NCBI GenBank assembly: GCA_900543675.1
Contig: UQRY01000028.1
Location: forward strand, 1 to 22,768
Reading direction: 5' to 3'
DNA: 22,768 nucleotides
DNA from: an uncultured Mycoplasmatota bacterium
Lineage (GTDB): Bacteria; Bacillota_I; Bacilli_A; RF39; UBA660
The notes beneath the pieces are model-generated. The model saw only the letters and a program-made list of their open reading frames with translations. It had not been told where the DNA came from and searched no databases. Below are positions 1 to 7,015 of the stretch, piece by piece. A program made the position numbers and the translations under genes. Position 1 is the stretch's first letter. Each line of letters begins with the position of its first letter.

Positions 1-70
1 ATCTGCACTTTCTCTTTTATTGGTGGATTTACAATTTACTTTTGAAATTCACCTTATTGTTATTTCTATT
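1..70. other. Window-edge segment, no callable gene
   Basis: Downstream of the VirB2-like gene the minus strand carries an SD-like AAGGTGA and two frames open to the window edge. Neither begins with a standard start codon that does not run into a stop within a few codons. The next gene of the locus may begin at or beyond position 1, but I cannot call it. Confidence 0.4.
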
Positions 71-412
71 TTATAGATCCTTCCAACAATCAGACCAGTT
101 AGCGCTACCCTCGGTACTTGTCGAAATACCAGTATTAGCTGTACCAAACATTCCCATTAACAATGAAACGATTGTTGTTACAAAGAATACTGCCACAGCT
201 GCAATCGCACGTTTAATTAATTTGCTAGTAGCTCCTTTTATTTCTTTATCATCACTTGACATAACAGCTTTACCTAAATCGATAGATCCCATAATAATTA
301 AAATAATAGGGATACCAATTTGAATAATAGGATAAATCCCGTATTTTAGAAATCTAAAAATTGGTTCTAAGTCTTCAGGACAATTTGCTAAGATTTGCAC
401 TAAATCAAACAT
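71..412 (-). CDS. VirB2/TrbC-like small membrane protein (pilin-like)
   Basis: The protein has 113 residues and two hydrophobic segments, about residues 26-45 and 67-88. They flank a short charged loop (SSDDKEIKGA), the usual shape of VirB2/TrbC-type pilin subunits and of small holin-like membrane proteins. There is one cysteine near each end (Cys11 and Cys109), both probably on the same side of the membrane, so a disulfide is possible. The ATG is supported by AGGAGG about 8 bases upstream. It is the last complete gene of the Tad-like filament locus and has its own sigma-A-type promoter, as expected for a subunit needed in excess. The VirB2/TrbC label rests on topology and on the loop between the membrane helices, not on a strict signature. 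A role as filament subunit or translocon component is inference. Confidence 0.6.
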   Translation of the reverse strand: MFDLVQILANCPEDLEPIFRFLKYGIYPIIQIGIPIILIIMGSIDLGKAVMSSDDKEIKGATSKLIKRAIAAVAVFFVTTIVSLLMGMFGTANTGISTSTEGSANWSDCWKDL

Positions 413-439
413 CGTAATTCCTCCTCTTAATATATGTCA

Positions 440-468
440 ATCATATATCAATTTGCTCATATAGTCAA
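440..468 (-). promoter_or_regulatory. Sigma-A-type promoter of the VirB2-like gene
   Basis: On the minus strand TTGACT (463-468) is followed by a 17-base spacer and TATGAT (440-445). This puts the transcript start about 20 bases before the start codon of the VirB2-like gene. It gives that small gene separate expression from the CpaE-like gene upstream. Confidence 0.65.
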
Positions 469-514
469 TAATTATTTACGAATTTTTACATAGATGTACT
501 CTTAATTACTTCCC

Positions 515-1510
515 TTAGCCAGCACTATAGGTACTAATTCCTAAGCGATTTAATAAATCGGTTAATACTTCAGAATTGTTGGCTCTTTCATCTAAAGGTG
601 GTAAGTTAAAGAACACTTTGGTTCTTGCTTCATATTCAAATTCAGCAATATCTTGTGATGTTAATAAACTCTTTGAAAGAACAATTTTTTTCCCACGCAA
701 ATTATCAAATACTCTTCGATCACGTCGAATTAATTTATTTAATTTTATTGTGGATGGTTCTACTAAGTAAATCACATCGCTACATAAATCAATGTTTCCA
801 TCGCTGTTCAAATCCACTAAGATAACAGCAGCATCACGATGTTTCAATAATTCTGGTGCTAAACTATCTTTTGTTAAAGAAATTAAGCTCTTATCATTGA
901 TATAGATGAAATCTCTTCTACCTACCTCAATAGCAACAACTCTTTTTCCTAAATTTTCTAATTCTTTCTTTAACAAATAAGTGAGCATTGTCGCACCAGC
1001 ATGGTCGGTTAGGTTTTTTATTCCCAAAATAAAGGCCCCACCATTTACGATATTATTTACCACCATTGCCCCATCACCACTTGGTGCTACTGGAGCCATT
1101 GGTGCTACTCCACCGGTACCTCCACCAACATCGAGTTGGTGAAGATGAGCAACATCCCGGTAAGTATTAGGATTAGTGAGTAAGTAATTAACACCATCTA
1201 AATTCGTAGTAAAATTATAGATTCCCATCGAAATTAATCTGGATAAAAACTGAGGAGCTAAACATTCCGGTGTATCTGGTAAAAGAATAATGATTTTTTC
1301 TACATCTAATGCCATCGAAAGTTTCTGGAGATTACGAATATCCTGATAGTTTTTTAACGCTGTTAAATCCAGTATCATTCTTCCATAGAAGAAATTACTG
1401 AACATACTTACTAATTCATCGGCATCAAAAACACCATGAATGGACTTGATTACTTCTATATCTAAATTGGCAAGCTCAGCCTGCCTTTCATTAGATATGA
1501 TTACATTCAT
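515..1510 (-). CDS. CpaE/TadZ-like protein with degenerate P-loop
   Basis: A 331-residue cytoplasmic protein. The first 125 residues look like the receiver-like domain of CpaE/TadZ proteins. A Gly/Pro/Ala-rich linker (about 128-148) joins it to a MinD/ParA-like ATPase fold (about 157-330). The P-loop position reads GIKNLTDHAGATML (163-176): it keeps the Gly-Ala-Thr end but lacks the signature lysines of a deviant Walker A. A Walker B-like strand ILVDLN is at 230-235. CpaE/TadZ proteins place Tad pilus machines at a cell site. Here ATP binding may be lost, so the protein may be a scaffold; that is inference. SD AAAGGTGA supports the ATG start. It lies 26 bases after the TadE-like gene and is probably cotranscribed with it. 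Confidence 0.7.
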   Translation of the reverse strand: MNVIISNERQAELANLDIEVIKSIHGVFDADELVSMFSNFFYGRMILDLTALKNYQDIRNLQKLSMALDVEKIIILLPDTPECLAPQFLSRLISMGIYNFTTNLDGVNYLLTNPNTYRDVAHLHQLDVGGGTGGVAPMAPVAPSGDGAMVVNNIVNGGAFILGIKNLTDHAGATMLTYLLKKELENLGKRVVAIEVGRRDFIYINDKSLISLTKDSLAPELLKHRDAAVILVDLNSDGNIDLCSDVIYLVEPSTIKLNKLIRRDRRVFDNLRGKKIVLSKSLLTSQDIAEFEYEARTKVFFNLPPLDERANNSEVLTDLLNRLGISTYSAG

Positions 1511-1536
1511 CTAAATCACCTTTCTTCTCTTTTTTT

Positions 1537-2076
1537 CTAGGATGGATCTACGATAGCTCCTCCAGTTGAACTTCCGCCTGTTTCTGAGTTGTTTCCAGAT
1601 GAGAAGATCAATGAAGTTTCTCCTTCTACTCTAAATAATCCCGCTGTTACTGGTAATAGTTTATTGATAATAGGAATATCCATATCGACGAATGTTGCTA
1701 TCGAATAGTAAGAACCTTGATACTTATTACTAGCTTCTGTATCTCCGGTAACATCTACCTTTTCATGCTTATAGCAAAAATTTCCCACTTCTGATTCAAA
1801 CACTTCATAACCATTATTCTTACACCAAGTACTATATCCTTGATGATGCAAGTGGTAATTTACACTCTTCATATACTGTACGATTTGAGTCGCAGCATTA
1901 TTGTTTACACCATTAGCATTCATTAAACCTTCATTCTTTTCGATAATACTAATAATTTCATTCTTTACTCGAAAAGCTTTTGTATAGTTTACAGAAAAAG
2001 CAAGATAGCCATTTACTATCAACATAAATATTACTATAATTTGAAGAGACATTGCTCCACTGATTGCATCTTTCAC
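1537..2076 (-). CDS. TadE-like pseudopilin, membrane-anchored
   Basis: The protein has 179 residues with a short N-terminus (MKDAISGAMS), one hydrophobic segment at about 10-32, and an extracellular remainder ending in a Gly/Ser/Thr-rich tail. Two cysteines (in STWCKNNG and NFCYKHE) could pair outside. This matches TadE/TadF-type minor pilins: a single N-terminal helix, then a small globular domain. The start codon is GTG with only a weak GGTGA-like SD, so it may depend on coupling to the 52-codon gene 33 bases upstream. Position between the Flp-like and CpaE-like genes supports a minor-pilin role. No prepilin peptidase site with a Glu at position 5 is obvious. Confidence 0.6.
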   Translation of the reverse strand: MKDAISGAMSLQIIVIFMLIVNGYLAFSVNYTKAFRVKNEIISIIEKNEGLMNANGVNNNAATQIVQYMKSVNYHLHHQGYSTWCKNNGYEVFESEVGNFCYKHEKVDVTGDTEASNKYQGSYYSIATFVDMDIPIINKLLPVTAGLFRVEGETSLIFSSGNNSETGGSSTGGAIVDPS

Positions 2077-2109
2077 ACTATCACCACTCTATTCTTCTTT
2101 TCGTTAGTT

Positions 2110-2268
2110 CTATTCTACTTGTACATTATCGGTATTACTAATATTATCCCATTGATCAGTTATGGCATTCTTAATTTGTGGCCACATGAACCAGAAAAAT
2201 GCTACAATTGCGCCAATGGCAATAATTGTTACAACTGTCATATTTAATTCTCCCGTTGCTTCTTTCAT
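2110..2268 (-). CDS. 52-aa Flp-like small pilin candidate
   Basis: A short ORF, MKEATGELNM followed by a continuous hydrophobic stretch (about residues 11-29, including IIAIGAIVAFFWFMW) and a polar tail ending DNVQVE. Support for it being a real gene: AAGGAGGAG just upstream of the ATG, a strong own promoter (2292-2320), and its place between tadC and the TadE-like gene, where Tad loci often encode Flp pilin. Flp pilins are this size with one N-terminal helix. The Gly6-Glu7 pair resembles but does not match the usual prepilin site (Gly, then Glu five residues on). It would be the major-subunit candidate. It could also be another kind of single-helix membrane peptide. Confidence 0.7.
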   Translation of the reverse strand: MKEATGELNMTVVTIIAIGAIVAFFWFMWPQIKNAITDQWDNISNTDNVQVE

Positions 2269-2291
2269 TTTCCTATCTCCTCCTTATTTTC

Positions 2292-2320
2292 ATTATAACA
2301 TATAATTTTTTATGATCCAA
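2292..2320 (-). promoter_or_regulatory. Strong promoter with extended -10 for the Flp-like gene
   Basis: On the minus strand TTGGAT (2315-2320), a 17-base spacer and TATAAT (2292-2297), with TGT directly before the -10 (extended -10). It lies in the only sizeable gap between tadC and the 52-codon gene, and would drive the Flp-like, TadE-like and CpaE-like genes apart from the main operon. Confidence 0.7.
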
Positions 2321-2330
2321 TATTTTTAAA

Positions 2331-3116
2331 TTAAATACTTGAGAACATGTAAATCATTGCTATCAAGATAAGTACCATAACTCCACCACCTGTTGCTACC
2401 AACATGATCATGGTTTGGCTTTCCATATAACTTAAACGTTCTTTATATTTTTGATCACGAGCTTTCGCTTGTAAGTTAGAAACTGTTCTAGAAAACATCA
2501 ATAAACGTTCTTGTTTTCTTTCTTGAGAACCAAGTCCTAAACGATATAAAAGTCTCATCATACGCATTGAATCTCTAACAGGATATTCATTAGCAAAGTC
2601 CATATAAGGATCTATACTAGAGTCACCAGCATCGATTTTAGCAATCAAATCTCTAAGACCTGGTTTAAAAATATCTGGTGCTTCTTCGATCGATTTAGCA
2701 ATCGCAACTGGTACAGTATAGTGTTGAATTAGAATTTCTAATCCCTTTAAATAATATGGCAACATGACATCAATATCATGTAAATGTTTCTTATAAAACT
2801 TTTTTAAATTATTATAACGTGATTTAAATACTAAATACCCTACTACAATTGATAATACAATATTTATCGTATTTAATTCAGATAAGAAAATGACTAAGAA
2901 AGCTACAATGGCAATAAATCCTTCTTTTAAACGCTTATTATATAAAGCATTAGGATCTACTTTATCTCCATATTTAGCAGCAACTAAGAATTCAAAATCA
3001 TCTTCTTTTAACATGTTAAACGTGGCTTCATTGTCTTTAAAAAATTGTTTTCCATCTACTACATTATTATACAATAATACAGCTAAAACGATTGCTCCAC
3101 ATAGAACTACTTCCAT
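2331..3116 (-). CDS. tadC: TadC-like platform protein (GspF/T2SSF family)
   Basis: Inner-membrane platform protein of the type II secretion F family, which with TadB passes ATPase motion to pilin assembly. As called here it has 261 residues: an N-terminal helix (about 1-14), a helical pair at about 65-92, a cytoplasmic T2SSF-like domain (from about HLHDIDVMLPYYLKGLEIL) and a C-terminal hydrophobic helix (MIMLVATGGGVMVLILIAM). I chose the ATG at 3116: it directly follows the tadB stop (TAATATG) and AGGTG sits at suitable distance. A GTG four codons upstream (3128) would overlap tadB by 11 bases and has no SD of its own. TadB and TadC are told apart by order and size only. Confidence 0.8.
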   Translation of the reverse strand: MEVVLCGAIVLAVLLYNNVVDGKQFFKDNEATFNMLKEDDFEFLVAAKYGDKVDPNALYNKRLKEGFIAIVAFLVIFLSELNTINIVLSIVVGYLVFKSRYNNLKKFYKKHLHDIDVMLPYYLKGLEILIQHYTVPVAIAKSIEEAPDIFKPGLRDLIAKIDAGDSSIDPYMDFANEYPVRDSMRMMRLLYRLGLGSQERKQERLLMFSRTVSNLQAKARDQKYKERLSYMESQTMIMLVATGGGVMVLILIAMIYMFSSI

Positions 3117-3117
3117 A

Positions 3118-4011
3118 TTATTCAGCACCTACATTCTCGTTATAATATTTTTCTCCTTTAAGAAGAAAATAACTATTGACTAATAACACAGCATGTAATA
3201 TTACTAGCATAAATGGATTAGATAAAATCGATATATAAGTATCTCTACCTAATAAATATTGTACTAGCATGACTAATAAGTACAGCATAACTCCATATTT
3301 TAGAAAGCTCTTATGAAAGCTTGCTCTATCCATTCTATCACGATAAACACTTTCTACTAGCATATCGATATCCAATTGCATATTTTCTAGTGATTCTCCT
3401 GAATCTTTCGCACCTTCTTTTGTAATCTGTAAAAATAACTGATGCATATTTTTTACAATGTAATATGGGTATTTACTAGACATGAACTCGATAGACTCAT
3501 CGATAGAACCATTTTGGTAAGCAAGAGAAATCATCATGTTTACATCACTCAAGACTGGTTCTTCCAATACACCAGAAGCAGCAACACCCTCTAAAGCTTT
3601 TACGAAGCTTTGGGTAGTGGCAAATTCCATAATGGTATTCGTTGTATAAATTTGAACTTGTTCAAAAATATATTCACTATATACTCTCTTACAACGTAAG
3701 AAAGCTAAATATGGGATTACAGATATTGCCAAAATTACATAGATGATGGATACCAAAATATTATAGAAATACATATAAGAGATTACTGCTGCAAAAATTG
3801 CGAAAGTAGCAATCTGAACTGCATATTGTTTAACCGTATATTCTTGTCCTAATTCTTTTGTCTTTTCTCTTACTACTTTAAAAGAATAAGGAGCAAATTT
3901 ATCGTATACTACTGCTGCTTGTTCTGTCACAAACTTATAGACATTTTGACCCTTATAAGAACGATACATCATAACAAATATCGCTATTATAAGAAGAATG
4001 ATTAATTCCAT
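3118..4011 (-). CDS. tadB: TadB-like platform protein (GspF/T2SSF family)
   Basis: A 297-residue membrane protein: N-terminal helix (1-17), two adjacent helices at about 66-105, a cytoplasmic T2SSF-type domain with the stretch TTNTIMEFATTQSFVKALEG (about 123-142), and two C-terminal helices (about 234-252 and 262-283). This is the layout of TadB, the platform partner of CpaF/TadA. It follows cpaF by 14 bases, with SD AAAGGTGG overlapping the cpaF stop region, and tadC follows one base after its stop, so the three are almost certainly translated from one message. Confidence 0.8.
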   Translation of the reverse strand: MELIILLIIAIFVMMYRSYKGQNVYKFVTEQAAVVYDKFAPYSFKVVREKTKELGQEYTVKQYAVQIATFAIFAAVISYMYFYNILVSIIYVILAISVIPYLAFLRCKRVYSEYIFEQVQIYTTNTIMEFATTQSFVKALEGVAASGVLEEPVLSDVNMMISLAYQNGSIDESIEFMSSKYPYYIVKNMHQLFLQITKEGAKDSGESLENMQLDIDMLVESVYRDRMDRASFHKSFLKYGVMLYLLVMLVQYLLGRDTYISILSNPFMLVILHAVLLVNSYFLLKGEKYYNENVGAE

Positions 4012-4025
4012 ATTTTCACCACCTT

Positions 4026-5639
4026 TTAGCTCAATGTTCCATTCGAAGAACCTGGCTCATTATTGTTTGAAATAGATCCGAAGTCAATAATTTGTGGTCC
4101 CATTCCTGATGCCATATTATTAACTTGAGGTATCGGACTTGGAGGGACATTAGGTATTGGACTTGAATTTGGTGTTTGATTAGAAGAAACATTGTTATTT
4201 GGGATTGAACCCATAGGATTTAAAGTTGTATTAGGCGTTGGTTCTTTATTGACAGTAGTATTTACTATAGGTATTGATGGAGCCACCCTTGGCTCTTGAG
4301 TAGGTATAGGTGGGGTTGGACTTTGTGTTTGAAAAGAAGACTGTGGGTTTGGATTTGCCGCTACTGATCCCATTCTTGGCTCTGCATTTATATTTGAAAC
4401 AGGAGCGGTTGTTGTAGGAAGTGGATTAACCATTCCTTGTACAGTTGGCTTATTCACTGCTTGTGGTGGAACAGTTGTTGCTTCTGGAGTCGACTGATTG
4501 TCAGCCGTTAAAGTTTCCGGTTCTTTTTTCTCCTGTGTACCTTCCATTGCGTCTTCAAAAGACAACCCACTATCTTGATCTTCATCATCAAAATTCATAT
4601 TTTCTACATCAATATTTTGCGCAAGTAAATAATTGATTAAGTGGTCACTTGGTTTTACTTTAGTAATTTTTCCACCCATTGTTTTTTGATAAAGAACTCG
4701 ATATATTGGTTTATTTGTTTCTTCATCAATATAAAATTCCGTGATCTCGTCTATTTCACGATGAAATTTTCCATACTTCTTACTATAGTAAGCTTTAATA
4801 TGAACACCAAGTTGGATGTAACGATAAATCGTATTTAAAAATTGATCAACATCTAATTGGCTTTCCATTAACGAATACATACGATGAGGAATAGCTGATG
4901 CCTTATCTGAGTGGATAGTTGACAAAATATTGTGTCCTGAAGAAATAGAGTTTCGAACTGCACTTACTGCTTCAGCACTACGTACCTCGGAAAGCAAAAT
5001 CCACTTTGGATTCTGTCTCATACAGGTAACTAGTACATCACTATATGAAGCAATATTATTGGTTTTCATTGCCACAATATCTCTTGTTGGATAAATTTTA
5101 TCCAAGTGTAACTCCAATGTATCCTCGATAGTAATTATCTTTTCGTTTTCTTTAGTATGGGAAGCTAAGTATTTAACAAACTCTGTTTTTCCGGAACCAG
5201 TCTCTCCACAGACCATGATATTACAATGTCCATGTACGCATTGAATTAAAAAGTCGTGGATATCTTTAGTAATATAATCCTCTTTCAATAAGTTTTCTTC
5301 TTTTAATCTAATCTTAGCTGGAGTTTTACGAATAACTAGTGCGATTCCATTAGTAGCAATCGATTCATGAACAAAGTTCATACGTAATTCTGGGCTTTCA
5401 GCATCAAGAAAGGGACTGGCGTTGTTAAAGGTCGTTCCCATTACGTTGGAACATTGGAAGGCTAGTTTTTCCACATCTGCATTGGTTATCGAGTGATTCT
5501 CGACGCGGTAAGCTCCCTTTGTCAGTGATCTAACCCAAATCTGGCCATTATTCGTATAAGAAATATCTGTGATATCATCATTTTCGATAAATTGGCGAAA
5601 AGCACCAAATTCTAGTTGTTCAAATAAATTTTCTCTCAT
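4026..5639 (-). CDS. cpaF: CpaF/TadA-type secretion ATPase with disordered tail
   Basis: Hexameric ATPase of the type II/IV secretion family that powers Tad pilus assembly at the cytoplasmic face. Visible motifs: Walker A GETGSGKT (145-152), Asp box ITIEDTLEL (169-177), Walker B region WILLSEVR (213-220), and His box GHNILSTIHSD (235-245). The catalytic core ends near residue 345. The other about 190 residues are low-complexity, rich in Pro, Asn, Thr, Ser and Gln, with repeated PTP/PIP/PSP runs. That tail is unusual for CpaF proteins, which normally end soon after the core, and they carry an N-terminal extension this protein lacks. SD AAAGGAG supports the ATG. Neighbours CpaB, TadB and TadC confirm the role. 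Confidence 0.92.
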   Translation of the reverse strand: MRENLFEQLEFGAFRQFIENDDITDISYTNNGQIWVRSLTKGAYRVENHSITNADVEKLAFQCSNVMGTTFNNASPFLDAESPELRMNFVHESIATNGIALVIRKTPAKIRLKEENLLKEDYITKDIHDFLIQCVHGHCNIMVCGETGSGKTEFVKYLASHTKENEKIITIEDTLELHLDKIYPTRDIVAMKTNNIASYSDVLVTCMRQNPKWILLSEVRSAEAVSAVRNSISSGHNILSTIHSDKASAIPHRMYSLMESQLDVDQFLNTIYRYIQLGVHIKAYYSKKYGKFHREIDEITEFYIDEETNKPIYRVLYQKTMGGKITKVKPSDHLINYLLAQNIDVENMNFDDEDQDSGLSFEDAMEGTQEKKEPETLTADNQSTPEATTVPPQAVNKPTVQGMVNPLPTTTAPVSNINAEPRMGSVAANPNPQSSFQTQSPTPPIPTQEPRVAPSIPIVNTTVNKEPTPNTTLNPMGSIPNNNVSSNQTPNSSPIPNVPPSPIPQVNNMASGMGPQIIDFGSISNNNEPGSSNGTLS

Positions 5640-5661
5640 TAGCCTTCTCCTTTACTAGAAG

Positions 5662-5689
5662 ATTTGGAATAGGTTGCCCTATTCCAAAT
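5662..5689. other. Intercistronic hairpin between cpaB and cpaF
   Basis: A perfect 12-bp inverted repeat (ATTTGGAATAGG, loop TTGC, CCTATTCCAAAT) in the 57-base gap. No T-tract follows it on the minus strand, so it is not a standard intrinsic terminator. It could stabilise or process the operon message and tune the ratio of ATPase to CpaB. Confidence 0.7.
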
Positions 5690-5696
5690 TCCCTTT

Positions 5697-6548
5697 TTAT
5701 TCTGTAGTATTTGTAATATCTCCGCTATTATCTTCTGTCCAAACAGTGATTTGATTAATGAAGTCTTTTAATTCATTATTGGCAATCGCAACTTCTCCTG
5801 GATTTTTCTTTTCTCCTTCGTTAGTTGGTACTGGAATTAATGTTGCTTCATATGTTCTTAAATACATTGTTTTTCTTAATAAGATGTGGTATTCTTCTGG
5901 AACTGCAAAGATAATTTGAGCTGGTGTTTTGATATCTTCTAAATCTTCAAATACAGATGCACCATTAGAATCTAATACATCAATTACTTGAACATTTTCT
6001 AATAATTTACCAATCATTATTTTATCTTCTGTTTGTTGAGTAGTTGTATTTCCTGCTGAGTCAGTAACGAAATCTTGTTTTACTATTTTTAGATAAATAT
6101 CGATGTAGTTACCTGGATAAATCTTGTTACCATAAGTATTGGTTGTATTTACAGACATGTTAACAAGAACATAACCATCAGGATAGTCATAGATAATTGA
6201 ATCTGGTAATTCATCTTTTTCTACAACACTACCTTTATAGAATAAACTTCCTTGTGGAATTACAGTATCGGCATTAGCATAGCGACCGACAATCTGTGAA
6301 GAATCCATAATAGGATCTCCTTTTAACATAGCTGGGGGTACCTCTATTGTTCCGATCATTTCACTCGTAATTTTTGTTTTTGGTTTAATTCGTTGAGTAG
6401 CATATGGAACTGAGGTTGGATTGATTTGCGAATTGATACGATAATTGTAACCAACATATAGAATAACAATACCAAGTAATACACCTATAATTGTTACAGT
6501 ATTTTTGTTGGTAAAGAATCTTCTTATCGCCGTTTTTACATTATTCAT
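5697..6548 (-). CDS. cpaB: CpaB/RcpC-like pilus assembly protein with SAF domain
   Basis: A 283-residue protein with a short cytoplasmic N-terminus, one membrane helix (about 17-34) and an extracytoplasmic part. It starts with an SAF-type domain (about 46-108: VPYATQRIKPKTKITSEMIG, later IVGRYANADTVIPQGSLF), followed by an RcpC-like beta domain (about 118-235, with PGNYIDIYLKI) and a polar Thr/Asn tail. CpaB proteins link the assembly platform to the outside; in Gram-negatives they work with the secretin CpaC, which is absent here as expected for one membrane. AAGGGAG supports the start. cpaF is 57 bases downstream. Confidence 0.85.
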   Translation of the reverse strand: MNNVKTAIRRFFTNKNTVTIIGVLLGIVILYVGYNYRINSQINPTSVPYATQRIKPKTKITSEMIGTIEVPPAMLKGDPIMDSSQIVGRYANADTVIPQGSLFYKGSVVEKDELPDSIIYDYPDGYVLVNMSVNTTNTYGNKIYPGNYIDIYLKIVKQDFVTDSAGNTTTQQTEDKIMIGKLLENVQVIDVLDSNGASVFEDLEDIKTPAQIIFAVPEEYHILLRKTMYLRTYEATLIPVPTNEGEKKNPGEVAIANNELKDFINQITVWTEDNSGDITNTTE

Positions 6549-6573
6549 TTTTATAATCTCCCTTCTTTATTCT

Positions 6574-7002
6574 TTAGTTTACTTCGCCTAATAATCTATT
6601 TTCATCGTATTTTACTTCTAGGATAGCATCGATACGATTGACAATATCAAATTGTTCACCAGCGAAAGTAGCTACTGTTCCTGAACCTACCTGTATACTT
6701 ACTTTAGGTGGTGTTTCATTAAAATCTAAAATTCTAATTTTATAATCCGTATCGGCAGTAGCACTTTCAGCGAATCTTCTAACGAAGCTCTCTAAAAACT
6801 TTTCTCTGTCACAACGAATTATTCCGCCGCTAACTCGGTAGTACCCTAAGTCTACCGAGTCGATCATTGCGGCTTTTGTTGTTTCATTTAATAGGTAGTA
6901 GTCCAAATCATTACCGGATGAATAACTAGTTACAATATTAACAACGGCTAAGGTTAGGACACCTAACATGATAATTCCTACTAGGCTCATCGCTTTACTC
7001 AT
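6574..7002 (-). CDS. Small membrane-anchored pilin-like protein
   Basis: A 142-residue protein with a single N-terminal hydrophobic helix (about 5-27) and an extracytoplasmic domain. It begins MSKAMSLVG, with no basic or twin-arginine signal and no cleavage motif. The shape fits a TadE/TadF-type or other minor pseudopilin, but I recognise no firm family signature. There is one cysteine (in IIRCDREKF). AGGAGGT 8 bases upstream decides the ATG. It lies 13 bases after the 960-residue surface protein and 25 bases before cpaB, so it is part of the filament operon. Confidence 0.55.
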   Translation of the reverse strand: MSKAMSLVGIIMLGVLTLAVVNIVTSYSSGNDLDYYLLNETTKAAMIDSVDLGYYRVSGGIIRCDREKFLESFVRRFAESATADTDYKIRILDFNETPPKVSIQVGSGTVATFAGEQFDIVNRIDAILEVKYDENRLLGEVN

Positions 7003-7015
7003 TTTTTTCTACCTC

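Noticed and set aside
5662..5689. cpaB-cpaF hairpin as a terminator
   Set aside because: The stem is strong but is followed by CTTCTAG rather than a T-tract, so I list it as an intercistronic hairpin only.
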